From contig JAPOZO010000003.1 in assembly GCA_026706025.1 (NCBI GenBank), positions 28,962-92,961 on the forward strand: a stretch of DNA of 64,000 nt. Reading direction: 5' to 3'. Shown in pieces: positions 35,658-44,330 of this stretch. Source of the DNA: Candidatus Poribacteria bacterium (GTDB taxonomy: Bacteria; Poribacteria; WGA-4E; WGA-3G). Each line of letters begins with the position of its first letter. Position 1 is the stretch's first letter. The position numbers and the translations under genes are program-made. Below the pieces are notes generated by a model. The model was not told where the DNA came from and made no database searches. It worked only from the letters and a program-made list of their open reading frames with translations.

Positions 35658-36530
35658 CTAACGGAGTCGCCGATCTCCGAGTTTAATAATCGTTCCACTC
35701 TCTTGAGCGATGTACATATAGCCGTGTCCATCTAATGTCACACCCTCTTGCTCATCACCGGGTAAGAGGTATTTACTTAAAATTGTACCTTCCCGATTCA
35801 TCTCGACCAAAAGATTGGTTGTATCGCTAATTAATACCAATACATCGTCTTGAGGGTCGTAGGCAAGTCCTGAAATATCAATGAAGTTCATCTTGTAAGC
35901 GTTAATGATAGAGACTTCTGATATTGCGGCTGTTTCGGAGCGGAGTGGCACAAGGACTTCGCATACAACAGAGGGTTCAGCCGTCGTCTTAAGACTGAAG
36001 GATTGATTGCCGACCCAAAATGTGCCGCCTTCCGGGTGCAAGGCATCCGGCACAAAAGCGATTGCCTCAATCCCCATACCCCCTTTTTTCAGAAGGAGTT
36101 CCCCTTCAAAGTCTCTGGCGATTCTGAATTTTCTCTGAATCGCGAGCGTTTCCGGGTCAAGTTCTATGATGGCTTCATCATCTTCAACGGCTGCATACAG
36201 TAAACCCGTACTCGGGTCCATTGTAATGCCTTCGATGTCAAGTTCATTTACCCCTTTTGCTTGGATGAATATCCCATGCAGATCCACCTCATGGACGCTG
36301 CCTGAATCATCAGCGATAAACAGACTCCGCCGAACTGGGTGATAAGTAATCCCGGAGGGTTCTGCTATCTGTTTTTTTGTGATACTCCCAATCCAATTAT
36401 AAGGGAGCGGTATTGGGCGCGACGCTGCCGTCTGTTGCATTGCAGACTGTTCCATCTGCGCCAAGAAGTAGACGAGGAGTCCACTAATACTTATGATTAA
36501 AATGACGAGGAGCACTCTTTTGTAAGACAT
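35658..36530 (-). CDS. Membrane-anchored SdiA-regulated-like beta-propeller protein
   Basis: 290 residues, GGAGG before the ATG. Residues 5-24 form an N-terminal anchor or signal. From about 45 the chain has propeller blades with the pattern EPSGITYHPVRRSLFIADDSG, ELDIEGITMDPSTGLLYAAVEDD, MGIEAIAFVPDALHPEGGTFWVGNQ, FIDISGLAYDPQDDVLVLISD and EQEGVTLDGHGYMYIAQESG. This repeated (E/D)-x-x-G-(I/L)-(T/A) pattern is that of the SdiA-regulated (YjiK) and phytase-esterase-like families. Probably extracytoplasmic; enzyme activity uncertain. Divergent from the beta/gamma-crystallin gene. Confidence 0.78.
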   Translation of the reverse strand: MSYKRVLLVILIISISGLLVYFLAQMEQSAMQQTAASRPIPLPYNWIGSITKKQIAEPSGITYHPVRRSLFIADDSGSVHEVDLHGIFIQAKGVNELDIEGITMDPSTGLLYAAVEDDEAIIELDPETLAIQRKFRIARDFEGELLLKKGGMGIEAIAFVPDALHPEGGTFWVGNQSFSLKTTAEPSVVCEVLVPLRSETAAISEVSIINAYKMNFIDISGLAYDPQDDVLVLISDTTNLLVEMNREGTILSKYLLPGDEQEGVTLDGHGYMYIAQESGTIIKLGDRRLR

Positions 36531-36583
36531 CAGGGTTCCTCCGCGTGCGATTTTAAAGGTATATCTTGCAAGGCTGTACCTCT

Positions 36584-36612
36584 ACTTTAACACATTCTTT
36601 CTAATGAATCAA
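36584..36612 (-). promoter_or_regulatory. Candidate promoter for the SdiA-regulated-like gene
   Basis: On the minus strand TTGATT (36612-36607), 17-base spacer, TAAAGT (36589-36584). The leader would be about 45 bases. Confidence 0.4.
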
Positions 36613-36708
36613 GAAAAAACGAAAGTAATTAATATCAACGTAAATAGGGTTAAAATTTGTTAGGTGATTGCATGATTCAGGCTATCTGCAGAAAATTTTA
36701 TGTTTTCC

Positions 36709-36738
36709 TTGACAAGCTGTTTCTGCTAATGGTATTAT
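36709..36738 (+). promoter_or_regulatory. Sigma-70-type promoter for the beta/gamma-crystallin gene
   Basis: TTGACA (perfect -35, 36709-36714), 18-base spacer, TATTAT (36733-36738). Confidence 0.65.
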
Positions 36739-36789
36739 ATTTTAACTTGCAATTTGTTGCGAGTTACGCCTGAAAACAAGGAGCGCGTT

Positions 36790-38205
36790 ATGACCAACAT
36801 GCCGAGGCTTGTCGTTGAAGTCTTTGAACATGTGAATTTTCACGGACGCAAGTTGACGTTAATCGAATCGGTACCTAATACCAGTGTGATTGGGGCTCAA
36901 GATATTATCTCTTCGATTAAGATTTATAAAGGGCCGGGGTTCAACGCGTCGCCAAACTACAAAGCCATTTTTCACGAGCATGAGAATTATAAGGGACGTC
37001 GATTGGTTCTCGCGCCTGGGTTTTATCCGAATATTCATGACATCCCCTACAATTTCGGAGATGCGATTACGGCTATCAGTTTTAGCCCATCGGCACACCC
37101 GACCCCACCAGAATATGGGGCTGTCCCTGTTATCATTGAAGTGTTTCGCGACGTAGACTATAGCGGTCAACGGAGCGTCATTATGCGGGACATCAGTTCC
37201 GTGTTTGATATCGGCATGAATGATACGATTTCATCAATTCGTATCCAACGCGGCCCGAGTTTTCCATTCAGCGGCTGCCATGTTATTTTCTATGAGCATG
37301 TGAATTTTGAAGGTCGGCGGTTGAATTTAAGCTTGAACTCCCGAGAGTTTCAGTTGGGACTTCGGAACCTGAGAACGCTTCCACATTCGCAATCATTTTC
37401 GGATATTATTTCCTCCATAAAGATTGTCCCGTTAGGGGTATTTCGGGTCCTGATTGTTGTCGGCGATAATATGACGAGCGAACCGGCAGTATTAGAATCG
37501 CTGACCACCATCGAAGGGTTGGAATTCCAATTTACAACTGTGCATATCAACGACAATCCTGAGAATCGCGGTGATCCGAACAATGCAATCAAGCTTTCAA
37601 GCGTTACCCTTTCAAATTATGATATTATTTGGTTCACATGGTTTGCTACGGGGCATGATGGCGAGTATTTCGTTGAGGACGCTGACCAGGCGATTCAAGA
37701 GTTTGTCCGAAAAGGTGGGGTCGTCTGGGCTTCTGCTATGGATAACAACATCACACCCCCTGATGGTGTACACACGTCTGAGCCGCAGTGGCGCGGCGAC
37801 TGGCTGCCTGTCGATAGACATCCAATTCGAGTGATTAATTCCAATGATTGCAATGTCAATGTCACCGATGATGGACAGAAAACCGGCATGTTTACTTGGC
37901 CCCACAAAATCAATGTAGATACGTTAATAACCGATGATCACTGGGTGACGGACGATCGGAGTTACCGAAAATTGGCAGTCAGAGAAGATAATGGTGATGC
38001 GGTCAGTGTGCAACTGCAATGGGGCGAAGGTTATTACGTTACTTTTGCTGTGGATACCCGTGATGCACATCGCACTACCATAGCGAGACCTCTCATTGAG
38101 AATGCACTATGTTATTTAGCAAACCTCGCGTGGCAGACCTCTCCACGTCAACCGCTTAAAGGGCGCTACCGGACTGCCCTCAGTGACGAGGAGATTTTCC
38201 GGTAA
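36790..38205 (+). CDS. Double beta/gamma-crystallin domain fused to a ThuA/glutamine-amidotransferase-like domain
   Basis: 471 residues from ATG 36790 (AAGGAG 7 bases upstream). Residues 7-212 contain four Greek-key motifs, each with an aromatic-rich opening (VEVFEHVNFHGR, AIFHEHENYKGR, IEVFRDVDYSGQR, VIFYEHVNFEGRR) and a closing D/N-x-I-(S/T)-(S/A)-I (QDIISSIKI, GDAITAISF, NDTISSIRI, SDIISSIKI). This is the Ca2+-binding N/D-N/D-x-x-S/T-S pattern of microbial beta/gamma-crystallins. The remaining about 250 residues (FRVLIVVGDN, IIWFTWFATGHDG, GGVVWASAMDN) resemble ThuA-type class I amidotransferase-like folds without a clear catalytic Cys. No signal peptide is seen. Function unknown; Ca2+-dependent structural or stress role is possible. 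Confidence 0.85.
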   Translation: MTNMPRLVVEVFEHVNFHGRKLTLIESVPNTSVIGAQDIISSIKIYKGPGFNASPNYKAIFHEHENYKGRRLVLAPGFYPNIHDIPYNFGDAITAISFSPSAHPTPPEYGAVPVIIEVFRDVDYSGQRSVIMRDISSVFDIGMNDTISSIRIQRGPSFPFSGCHVIFYEHVNFEGRRLNLSLNSREFQLGLRNLRTLPHSQSFSDIISSIKIVPLGVFRVLIVVGDNMTSEPAVLESLTTIEGLEFQFTTVHINDNPENRGDPNNAIKLSSVTLSNYDIIWFTWFATGHDGEYFVEDADQAIQEFVRKGGVVWASAMDNNITPPDGVHTSEPQWRGDWLPVDRHPIRVINSNDCNVNVTDDGQKTGMFTWPHKINVDTLITDDHWVTDDRSYRKLAVREDNGDAVSVQLQWGEGYYVTFAVDTRDAHRTTIARPLIENALCYLANLAWQTSPRQPLKGRYRTALSDEEIFR

Positions 38206-38269
38206 AATTGCAGGCGTGCTTAAAGACGTACGCTAATGCTTCTGTGCTATCATTCTATAGGAGAATTGA

Positions 38270-40570
38270 ATGCGTTTCATTGCTGTTATCGTCTTCTTAA
38301 TTGTTGTAGCAGTCGCTGTTGGCTGGTTCGCCTTTGAGAACCTCGACAATTTTGGACAAAACGCTGTAATGCGGTGGTCGGCAGTTATACTTGTTGTATT
38401 GCTGGCTATTTTGGCTGCCTTTGCTGCTACAGTTATACGCTACCGGATACCGAAAGCCGATGTCGCGCTCGTGCGGACAGGTGGTTCGAGAGAGAAAATC
38501 AGTATCACTAAAGGTCTCTGGGTTAACACCATTATCCATGAAATCAAAGAAATCTCCCTTAATACAATGCGGATTGAGGTAATCCGAGAAGGGACAGAGG
38601 CTTTAATTACTTACGACTTCAACCGTGGCGATGTTGAAGTTGTTTTCTATCTTAAAGTTGAACCTGAAGAAGATGATGTGTTACGCGCCGCACAAGCCCT
38701 CGGTGACAAATCCATGACGCCGGAGACAGTACGTGAACTCATTGAACCTAAACTTGAAGGCGCGTTGCGAAGTGTAGCAGCTGAAAGTGAAATCCAGGAC
38801 CTCCTCCAGAAACGCCAAGAGTTTGCGGATAAAGTCCAAGAGGCGTGTGGCGAAGATTTAGAAATCCAAAACGGCTTGACGCTTGAAACTGTATCCATTA
38901 TCCGCGTAGACCAGACCCCTGTTGATACGCTTGATGCTGAAAACCGGTTTGATGCTGTCGGTATTCGTGAAATCACTGAAATTACCGCTGAACAAGAACG
39001 GGAAAAGGTAGACATTGTCCAACGGAAAGAGGTCGCTATCGTTCAAATAGAAGTTGCTGCCCGTATAGAGAAACTTGAAGCGGAACAGGAACAGGCGTGG
39101 GCAGAGTCCGACCAGCAGAAGAATATCGCGATTTATGCCGCTGAACGGGAAGCGGAGACCCTCAAGTTCCAATTTGAGATGGAACAGAGTGTACAAGAGC
39201 GTGAGTATGAGATGAAGCAAGAGGTCGAGCGCGCACGTATCACACAAGAACAGGTCGTCCAAGAACGCGAAATTGAGATGAATCGGGATGTTGAAGTCGC
39301 CCGTGTCCAGCAGGAACAGATTGTCGCAGAACGTGAAATTGAGAAAAACCTCATTGTCGAAACGCAGCAGATTGAACAATCTAAAGTCGTCCAGCTTGCT
39401 GAAATTGAGCAGTTCCTCACTGTCCAGTTACAGAAAATTGAGCAGGAGCAGGCGATTGAGGTGCGTGAGATAGAGAAGGTATTGACGGTAGAGAAAGCCC
39501 GTATTGCCCAAGAAGAGGGTGTGATGCTCCGAGATATTGAGCGTGAGCTGGTCGTTCAGACGGAACGCTTCGCTCAAGAGCAACAAGTCATGCAGCGCGA
39601 GATTGAGAAGAACCTCGTCGTTGAAACTGCACAGATTGATCAGCTGCGGCAAGTTGAAACAGCTGAGATCGCTAAAAAATTGGCAGTAGAGTTGGCACGT
39701 ATTGCGGCAGACCAACAGGAACAAATCCGAGATATCGAAAAAGAATTAGCAGTAGAGAAGGCACGCATTGCGCAAGAAGAGGGTGTGATGCTCCGGGATA
39801 TTGAGCGTGAGTTGATCGTTCAGACGGAACGTTTTGCTCAAGAGCAACAAGTCATGCAGCGCGAGATTGAGAAGAACCTCGTTGTTGAAACCGCTCAAAT
39901 CGACCAGATGCGATACGTGGAACTCGCTGAAATTGCTAAAATGTTGAATGTGGAGCAGTCTCGTATCGGTCAGGAATTGCGCGTTGCGTTAACTGATGAA
40001 GACCGGAAAATCGAAGTTGCCAATAAACAGCAGGTAACGGCACTCGCGGAGAAGGAAAAGTTAGTTGCGGAAGCTGAACGTATGGGTGCGGAAGTGAACG
40101 TGACAGCCACGGAAGAGGTGATGTCAGCGGAGTGGCAGCGTGAAGTTGCTGTCATCGGTGCAGAAGCACAAGCACAACCCATTGAACGTCTTGCTGATGC
40201 GGTCCTCGCTGAAGCGCGTGCGAAAGCACAGGGTGAAATGGCGGAATATGAAGCACGGAATGTTGCTGAACAACGCGTCCTTGTCCAAGAGGCGATCTTA
40301 GAACTCATTAATGATGCCGATGATATTATTGAGCAGCTTATGAAGCCGGTTGAGAAAATCGATAGCATTAAGATTCTGGATATGGGAAACACTGACGGGC
40401 AAGGTGGAATCAATCGAAGCAGTATGGGAAGACTCGCGAACGCTTTGCTGGATACAGGTGCTATCTCTCCAATGCTCAAAGAACTGTTCAACTTTGCGGA
40501 TGTAGATGCCCAACAAATTACAGATAAAATTGCTGAATATCTGGCGGACCTTGTCAATCGTCCGAGTTAA
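38270..40570 (+). CDS. Giant flotillin-like SPFH protein with 22-residue coiled-coil repeats
   Basis: 766 residues, AGGAG before the ATG. Two membrane spans (about 3-20 and 37-57) precede an SPFH/band-7 domain (about 58-215). From V319 to about 582 the chain consists of 12 contiguous 22-residue units that begin V-(E/Q)-x-x-x-(I/F/V)-x-x and end R-E-I-E-K-x-L type; four units form an 88-residue super-repeat, nearly identical at 407-494 and 495-582 (39488 and 39752 in the DNA). 22 is two hendecads, so the coiled coil should be nearly straight. The C-terminus (about 600-766) has the flotillin-like Ala/Glu-rich region and ends in a short helical domain. Flotillins organise membrane microdomains. 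It lies 65 bases after the crystallin gene. Confidence 0.88.
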   Translation: MRFIAVIVFLIVVAVAVGWFAFENLDNFGQNAVMRWSAVILVVLLAILAAFAATVIRYRIPKADVALVRTGGSREKISITKGLWVNTIIHEIKEISLNTMRIEVIREGTEALITYDFNRGDVEVVFYLKVEPEEDDVLRAAQALGDKSMTPETVRELIEPKLEGALRSVAAESEIQDLLQKRQEFADKVQEACGEDLEIQNGLTLETVSIIRVDQTPVDTLDAENRFDAVGIREITEITAEQEREKVDIVQRKEVAIVQIEVAARIEKLEAEQEQAWAESDQQKNIAIYAAEREAETLKFQFEMEQSVQEREYEMKQEVERARITQEQVVQEREIEMNRDVEVARVQQEQIVAEREIEKNLIVETQQIEQSKVVQLAEIEQFLTVQLQKIEQEQAIEVREIEKVLTVEKARIAQEEGVMLRDIERELVVQTERFAQEQQVMQREIEKNLVVETAQIDQLRQVETAEIAKKLAVELARIAADQQEQIRDIEKELAVEKARIAQEEGVMLRDIERELIVQTERFAQEQQVMQREIEKNLVVETAQIDQMRYVELAEIAKMLNVEQSRIGQELRVALTDEDRKIEVANKQQVTALAEKEKLVAEAERMGAEVNVTATEEVMSAEWQREVAVIGAEAQAQPIERLADAVLAEARAKAQGEMAEYEARNVAEQRVLVQEAILELINDADDIIEQLMKPVEKIDSIKILDMGNTDGQGGINRSSMGRLANALLDTGAISPMLKELFNFADVDAQQITDKIAEYLADLVNRPS

Positions 40571-40653
40571 TTTTCTATCTGTCTTGACGGTATGAATTTG
40601 TTATAGAATCTTGGATGTGTCTTTTAACCGTGCCAGTCTATGTGAGGGAAAAT

Positions 40654-41952
40654 ATGCGATATGAGAGACGGCAAACATCAGCAAGGCGGCGCAAAAGCCA
40701 GCGGTGTCGTACCTGCAGGTCCAGTAACGGTAAGCGTGTCTGTCCCGCCCTCAGTGGTATGTTAATCTGTCCAGAATGCTGTAGAGCCAAACGTGCAAAG
40801 ATTCCTGGATGCGATGCGAAATGCCAGTACTACGCCCCACTCGTTGTATCGAGCCGTACCCGTAGGAAATCAGATTTTCCGCTACATCGGTGTTTGATCA
40901 GCCGCTCTAAAGACACCGGTATGCTAATCGTCGTAGGGACTCGAAAACGTCCAGATGGAAACTTGAAAGCGATGTTTCTCTTGCTTGATCTATGGAAGAA
41001 AGGGATTCGGGACTGCTTTTTTGATGCTAACCTTTCGGAAAAACAGTTTGAAAAAGTTTCGCAAAGGATCGCGAAGAGTTACAATCTCAGTGAACCGTTG
41101 GAGCTGCATGACACAGATGAACCTGAGGAAGTGATTCGGGTACCGAAGGATACACTTATTATTGAAGCGGACAACGCCATCCATCTTGATAAAGGCGTAA
41201 GTATAGTTGATCACGAAGAAGCCTCCGGTGGCAAAGCCATTGACAGTGTGAACGGCGCGCGTGCGACACACGAAATTTACATCCCGAAAACTGGGAAGTG
41301 GTACCTCTGGGCGCGCGTCTTCTTTGAATATAGCAAAGATTCTTATTGGATTGGTATGGATGACGCGGATGCAAAGCCGTGGGATAGGGATGGTGGTCCA
41401 GGTGCCATAAAAATTTGGTCTGAACCTGATGATAATTCTAAATGGGGTCGTTGGCTCTGGGATACCGCGTCAACCGATACAATGGATAAGAAGCCGAGCA
41501 ACAAGCCTGCTTTTTTTCATATCAAACGAACCGGTTACTATCGCCTCTGGTCTAAAGGGCGGGAAGCCGGTTCACGTTTAGACCAGATTCTGCTCACCCG
41601 CGCCCGAGATTTTAACACACAAGCTGAGACAGAGGGCAAACCGTTACCACTCAGGTATTCACCACACCTCTACGAGCCTGCTTCCATACGTGAATGTCGG
41701 AAACTGATTCGACATGCTGTGCAGATTGCGACTGCAGTCAACACTGAAATACCTTGGGAATTCAAATATTGGATACAGGATATTTGGGGCGATGTCACCC
41801 GGTTCCCTGAAACAGAAGGGTCGCTCTACAAATGTCCGAAATGTGCAGCAGACTTGCCACAACAGGTCGTTGACCTCATCATACAACACGCCCAATCTGA
41901 TGATATTCAATTTTATATCTTATGCCGGAAGTGTGGAGGCGAGTTTGATTAA
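40654..41952 (+). CDS. Zinc-finger protein with central carbohydrate-binding-like domain
   Basis: 432 residues from ATG 40654 (GAGGG upstream); an in-frame ATG at 40615 is possible. Near the N-terminus Cys/His clusters occur (CRTCRSSNGKRVCP, ICPECCRAKRAKIPGC, AKCQYY), like small zinc-binding domains known from SEC-C-type proteins. The centre (about 160-320) reads ATHEIYIPKTGKWYLWARVF and later FFHIKRTGYYRLWSKGREAGSRLDQILLTR, a beta-sandwich resembling carbohydrate-binding modules. The C-terminus has a zinc ribbon, YKCPKC and LCRKCGGEFD. No signal peptide, so probably cytoplasmic, which is odd for a sugar-binding fold. Role unknown. Confidence 0.75.
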   Translation: MRYERRQTSARRRKSQRCRTCRSSNGKRVCPALSGMLICPECCRAKRAKIPGCDAKCQYYAPLVVSSRTRRKSDFPLHRCLISRSKDTGMLIVVGTRKRPDGNLKAMFLLLDLWKKGIRDCFFDANLSEKQFEKVSQRIAKSYNLSEPLELHDTDEPEEVIRVPKDTLIIEADNAIHLDKGVSIVDHEEASGGKAIDSVNGARATHEIYIPKTGKWYLWARVFFEYSKDSYWIGMDDADAKPWDRDGGPGAIKIWSEPDDNSKWGRWLWDTASTDTMDKKPSNKPAFFHIKRTGYYRLWSKGREAGSRLDQILLTRARDFNTQAETEGKPLPLRYSPHLYEPASIRECRKLIRHAVQIATAVNTEIPWEFKYWIQDIWGDVTRFPETEGSLYKCPKCAADLPQQVVDLIIQHAQSDDIQFYILCRKCGGEFD

Positions 41953-42013
41953 TCCGGTTGTCCCCCTTCGTTGTTCCTTACATTTCATAAAAATAAGCAC
42001 TTTGCAGCGTCTG

Positions 42014-44116
42014 ATGATCAGCATCGTCAGTTTACTCTTCTTTTGTTCTTTTGTGCCGTTAACTATTGCCGCTCCGCCGAACCCTTATCTCTTTTTTACT
42101 GAAGATTCTACGAGTGGGGAATTGGTACCCAAAGCACCTCAAAGCGAGATTGAATTTCTTGAAGGGTTGGAAGACTGTTGTCTCGCCAACGAGCAAGGGG
42201 TCTTACAGTCTGACGGTATAGAATATGTGCTCGCCTTAAAGATAGATTTCTCTGACATGCCCGGACGTAGAGAGGGCGCGGCGTTTGATAAATATCTCTT
42301 CGCCACAGAAGGCGTTTCCCTCAAAACCTACTTCCACGAAAATTCTTATGGGCAGATGGATATACAGCCAGGGCCGATGGGAGGCGTTCTTCCGAGAGGG
42401 AATACGTGGATTCGTGCCAAAAAACCGATGACGTATTACGGCGAAGGTGTCCGAATCTTGGAACGCTATCGAGAGTTAGTTCGAGAGGCTTGCGAGGGAG
42501 TAGATGAGATGGTTGATTTTTCGCAATATGATAGAGACAATGATGGCGTCGTAGATCATGTCTTCCTCATCCATGCAGGGAATGACCAAGCGTCTACTGG
42601 CATCATTGATTATGACATCCAGTCTGTTCTCATACCTGCCGTTAACGCTGTTCATGATGGTGTCCGTGTCAATACCGCTGCAATCGTTGCTGAAGAACCA
42701 GATTTTGAGCACCCACACTTAGGCATCTATTTTCATGAGTTCTTTCACGATTTCGGTGCCCCTGATATTTATGGGGTCTTTAGAGGTCCACACGACCATA
42801 AATGGGGATTGATGGGTGCCTTCGGTCCCTACCAAGGACCTGAAGAATTTGGGATCGGAAATGGCTTGGAACCGAGTCATATCATGGGGTATCTCAAGTG
42901 GGATTTTGATGGACGACCGCAAAACGGTCGCCTTGGTTGGATCCAACCGGTTGTGATAACCGAAAACCAGAAAATTGATGTCCCCAGTTTTGAACTCGGT
43001 CCCAAAACCAATAAACTTTTCAAAATTGATATCCATTCGTCAAGAAATCCAGGGGTCGGAGAAGCGCGGGAATTTTTTCTTATAGAAAATCGGAACAAGG
43101 TATCAGGTGCAACTTTTGATACCTATCTACCAGAATCAGGTATCCTCATCTGGCACATTGATGAAACGCGGCCCTACCCTGTTGGTACTTATGATGCATC
43201 GCATCAGGTATGGCTTGAAGATCCAACAGACCCTGAACACCTCGGTATCTATCAACAAGATGCGGCTGAATTTATAGATGTGCAATCCATAACGGATGGC
43301 GCGGCTTATTCTTTAGATGACGGACATACAGCCTTTACACCTGGCACTGTACCGAATAGTAACGCAAACGATGGCACTGTTACGGGTATCTCGATTACTA
43401 ATATAGGACCGGAAGGGCTGACTATCCCAATACTGGTATCCTTTGGTGACACTTATGAGCCGAATGATACAATTGTGACAGCGTTTCCTATCAAATATGG
43501 CGAAACTTATGAGTCTTTCATTTTCGATTCGACCGATGTCCGCGATGTTTACGAACTGGAAGCGGTCCGTGGGATCACTATTTTAGTGACATTGGCTGAT
43601 ATTCCACCGAATAATAGGTATCGGTTATCTCTCCACGCGGCGACGGGAGAAGTGTATGCTACTGGCGAGAATGCTACCGAGATCGCCGGATTGAAACTCA
43701 TCTATCAACCTGACAGGACAGGCACATTCTATCTGGTTATAGAATCGGAGGAAGGATTCAGCAGCGTGGATTCTTACCGGTTGCGGGTAGAACAACTTCA
43801 GTCGGAAACACTTGCCTTTGAGGAAACGCGAGTCTATCCGAACCCACTGCGCCTTGCTGGCGAAACGATGACGTTCGCCTATCGGCTCTCTGCCTCCCAA
43901 ATTGCGGATAACGTTGACCTTGAGATATTCACGCCGACAGGTGTACTTGTCTATAAAGAAGCACACCAAAACGTCCTCTCACAAGGGAAATTCGAGTGGC
44001 GCGGCGCGAATCTCAGCGGTGTTCCTGTTGCATCTGGCGTTTATATTTATCGTATCTCCGCGAAACAGGCAGTGTCACTTATCCAAGAAATCGGGAAGTT
44101 CAGCGTTGTGAAGTAA
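42014..44116 (+). CDS. Secreted M6-type (immune inhibitor A-like) metalloprotease with C-terminal sorting-type domain
   Basis: 700 residues from ATG 42014; the ribosome-binding site is weak, and TTG 42002 or GTG 41934 are alternatives. The signal peptide is at about 1-19. The zinc site is H241-E-F-F-H245 followed by DFGAPDIYG, as in M6 peptidases, with DYDRDNDGVVDHVFLIHAG-like features upstream (residues about 170-195) and WGLMGAFGP. Around 500-600 lies a pre-peptidase-type beta domain (TYEPNDTIVTAFPI, DVYELEAVRG). The last about 90 residues start VYPNPLRL and end PVASGVYIYRISA..GKFSVVK, typical of type IX/FlgD-like C-terminal domains. It should be exported to the surface to degrade protein. 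Confidence 0.85.
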   Translation: MISIVSLLFFCSFVPLTIAAPPNPYLFFTEDSTSGELVPKAPQSEIEFLEGLEDCCLANEQGVLQSDGIEYVLALKIDFSDMPGRREGAAFDKYLFATEGVSLKTYFHENSYGQMDIQPGPMGGVLPRGNTWIRAKKPMTYYGEGVRILERYRELVREACEGVDEMVDFSQYDRDNDGVVDHVFLIHAGNDQASTGIIDYDIQSVLIPAVNAVHDGVRVNTAAIVAEEPDFEHPHLGIYFHEFFHDFGAPDIYGVFRGPHDHKWGLMGAFGPYQGPEEFGIGNGLEPSHIMGYLKWDFDGRPQNGRLGWIQPVVITENQKIDVPSFELGPKTNKLFKIDIHSSRNPGVGEAREFFLIENRNKVSGATFDTYLPESGILIWHIDETRPYPVGTYDASHQVWLEDPTDPEHLGIYQQDAAEFIDVQSITDGAAYSLDDGHTAFTPGTVPNSNANDGTVTGISITNIGPEGLTIPILVSFGDTYEPNDTIVTAFPIKYGETYESFIFDSTDVRDVYELEAVRGITILVTLADIPPNNRYRLSLHAATGEVYATGENATEIAGLKLIYQPDRTGTFYLVIESEEGFSSVDSYRLRVEQLQSETLAFEETRVYPNPLRLAGETMTFAYRLSASQIADNVDLEIFTPTGVLVYKEAHQNVLSQGKFEWRGANLSGVPVASGVYIYRISAKQAVSLIQEIGKFSVVK

Positions 44117-44143
44117 GTTCTGCGAATTCTTCTGAGATATTTC

Positions 44144-44172
44144 TTGACTAAAAATTGTAGTTATGCTAATTT
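44144..44172 (+). promoter_or_regulatory. Candidate promoter for the lipoprotein gene
   Basis: TTGACT (44144-44149), 17-base spacer, TAATTT (44167-44172), about 160 bases before the start codon. Confidence 0.45.
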
Positions 44173-44330
44173 TAAAAACATATTCAGTTTTAGACGCGCT
44201 ATTTGGACTTTACTTCGGCGTTCTCAAAATCAGTTATAAAACTAATGTGCTGATTCGTTGAGTATCCCGGGATGCCAAGCGAAAAGAACTTGCCATTCGT
44301 TGAATGGTAACCAAGGAGGCAATATTATCA

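Noticed and set aside
39224..40015. Regular repeats as a possible CRISPR array
   Set aside because: The period is 66 bases in a continuous reading frame without unique spacers; it encodes a coiled coil.
39970..40557. 195-codon minus-strand frame opposite the flotillin gene
   Set aside because: It is antisense to a well-supported coding region and is rich in Ser/Ala/Arg, as expected for the complement of a Glu/Ala-rich repeat protein.
40584..40609. TTGACG followed by TATAGA as a promoter for the zinc-ribbon gene
   Set aside because: The spacer is only about 12-14 bases, too short for sigma-70.
41714..42013. Upstream 100-codon extension of the M6-type protease
   Set aside because: It overlaps the zinc-ribbon gene in another frame, and the signal peptide begins at about 42014.
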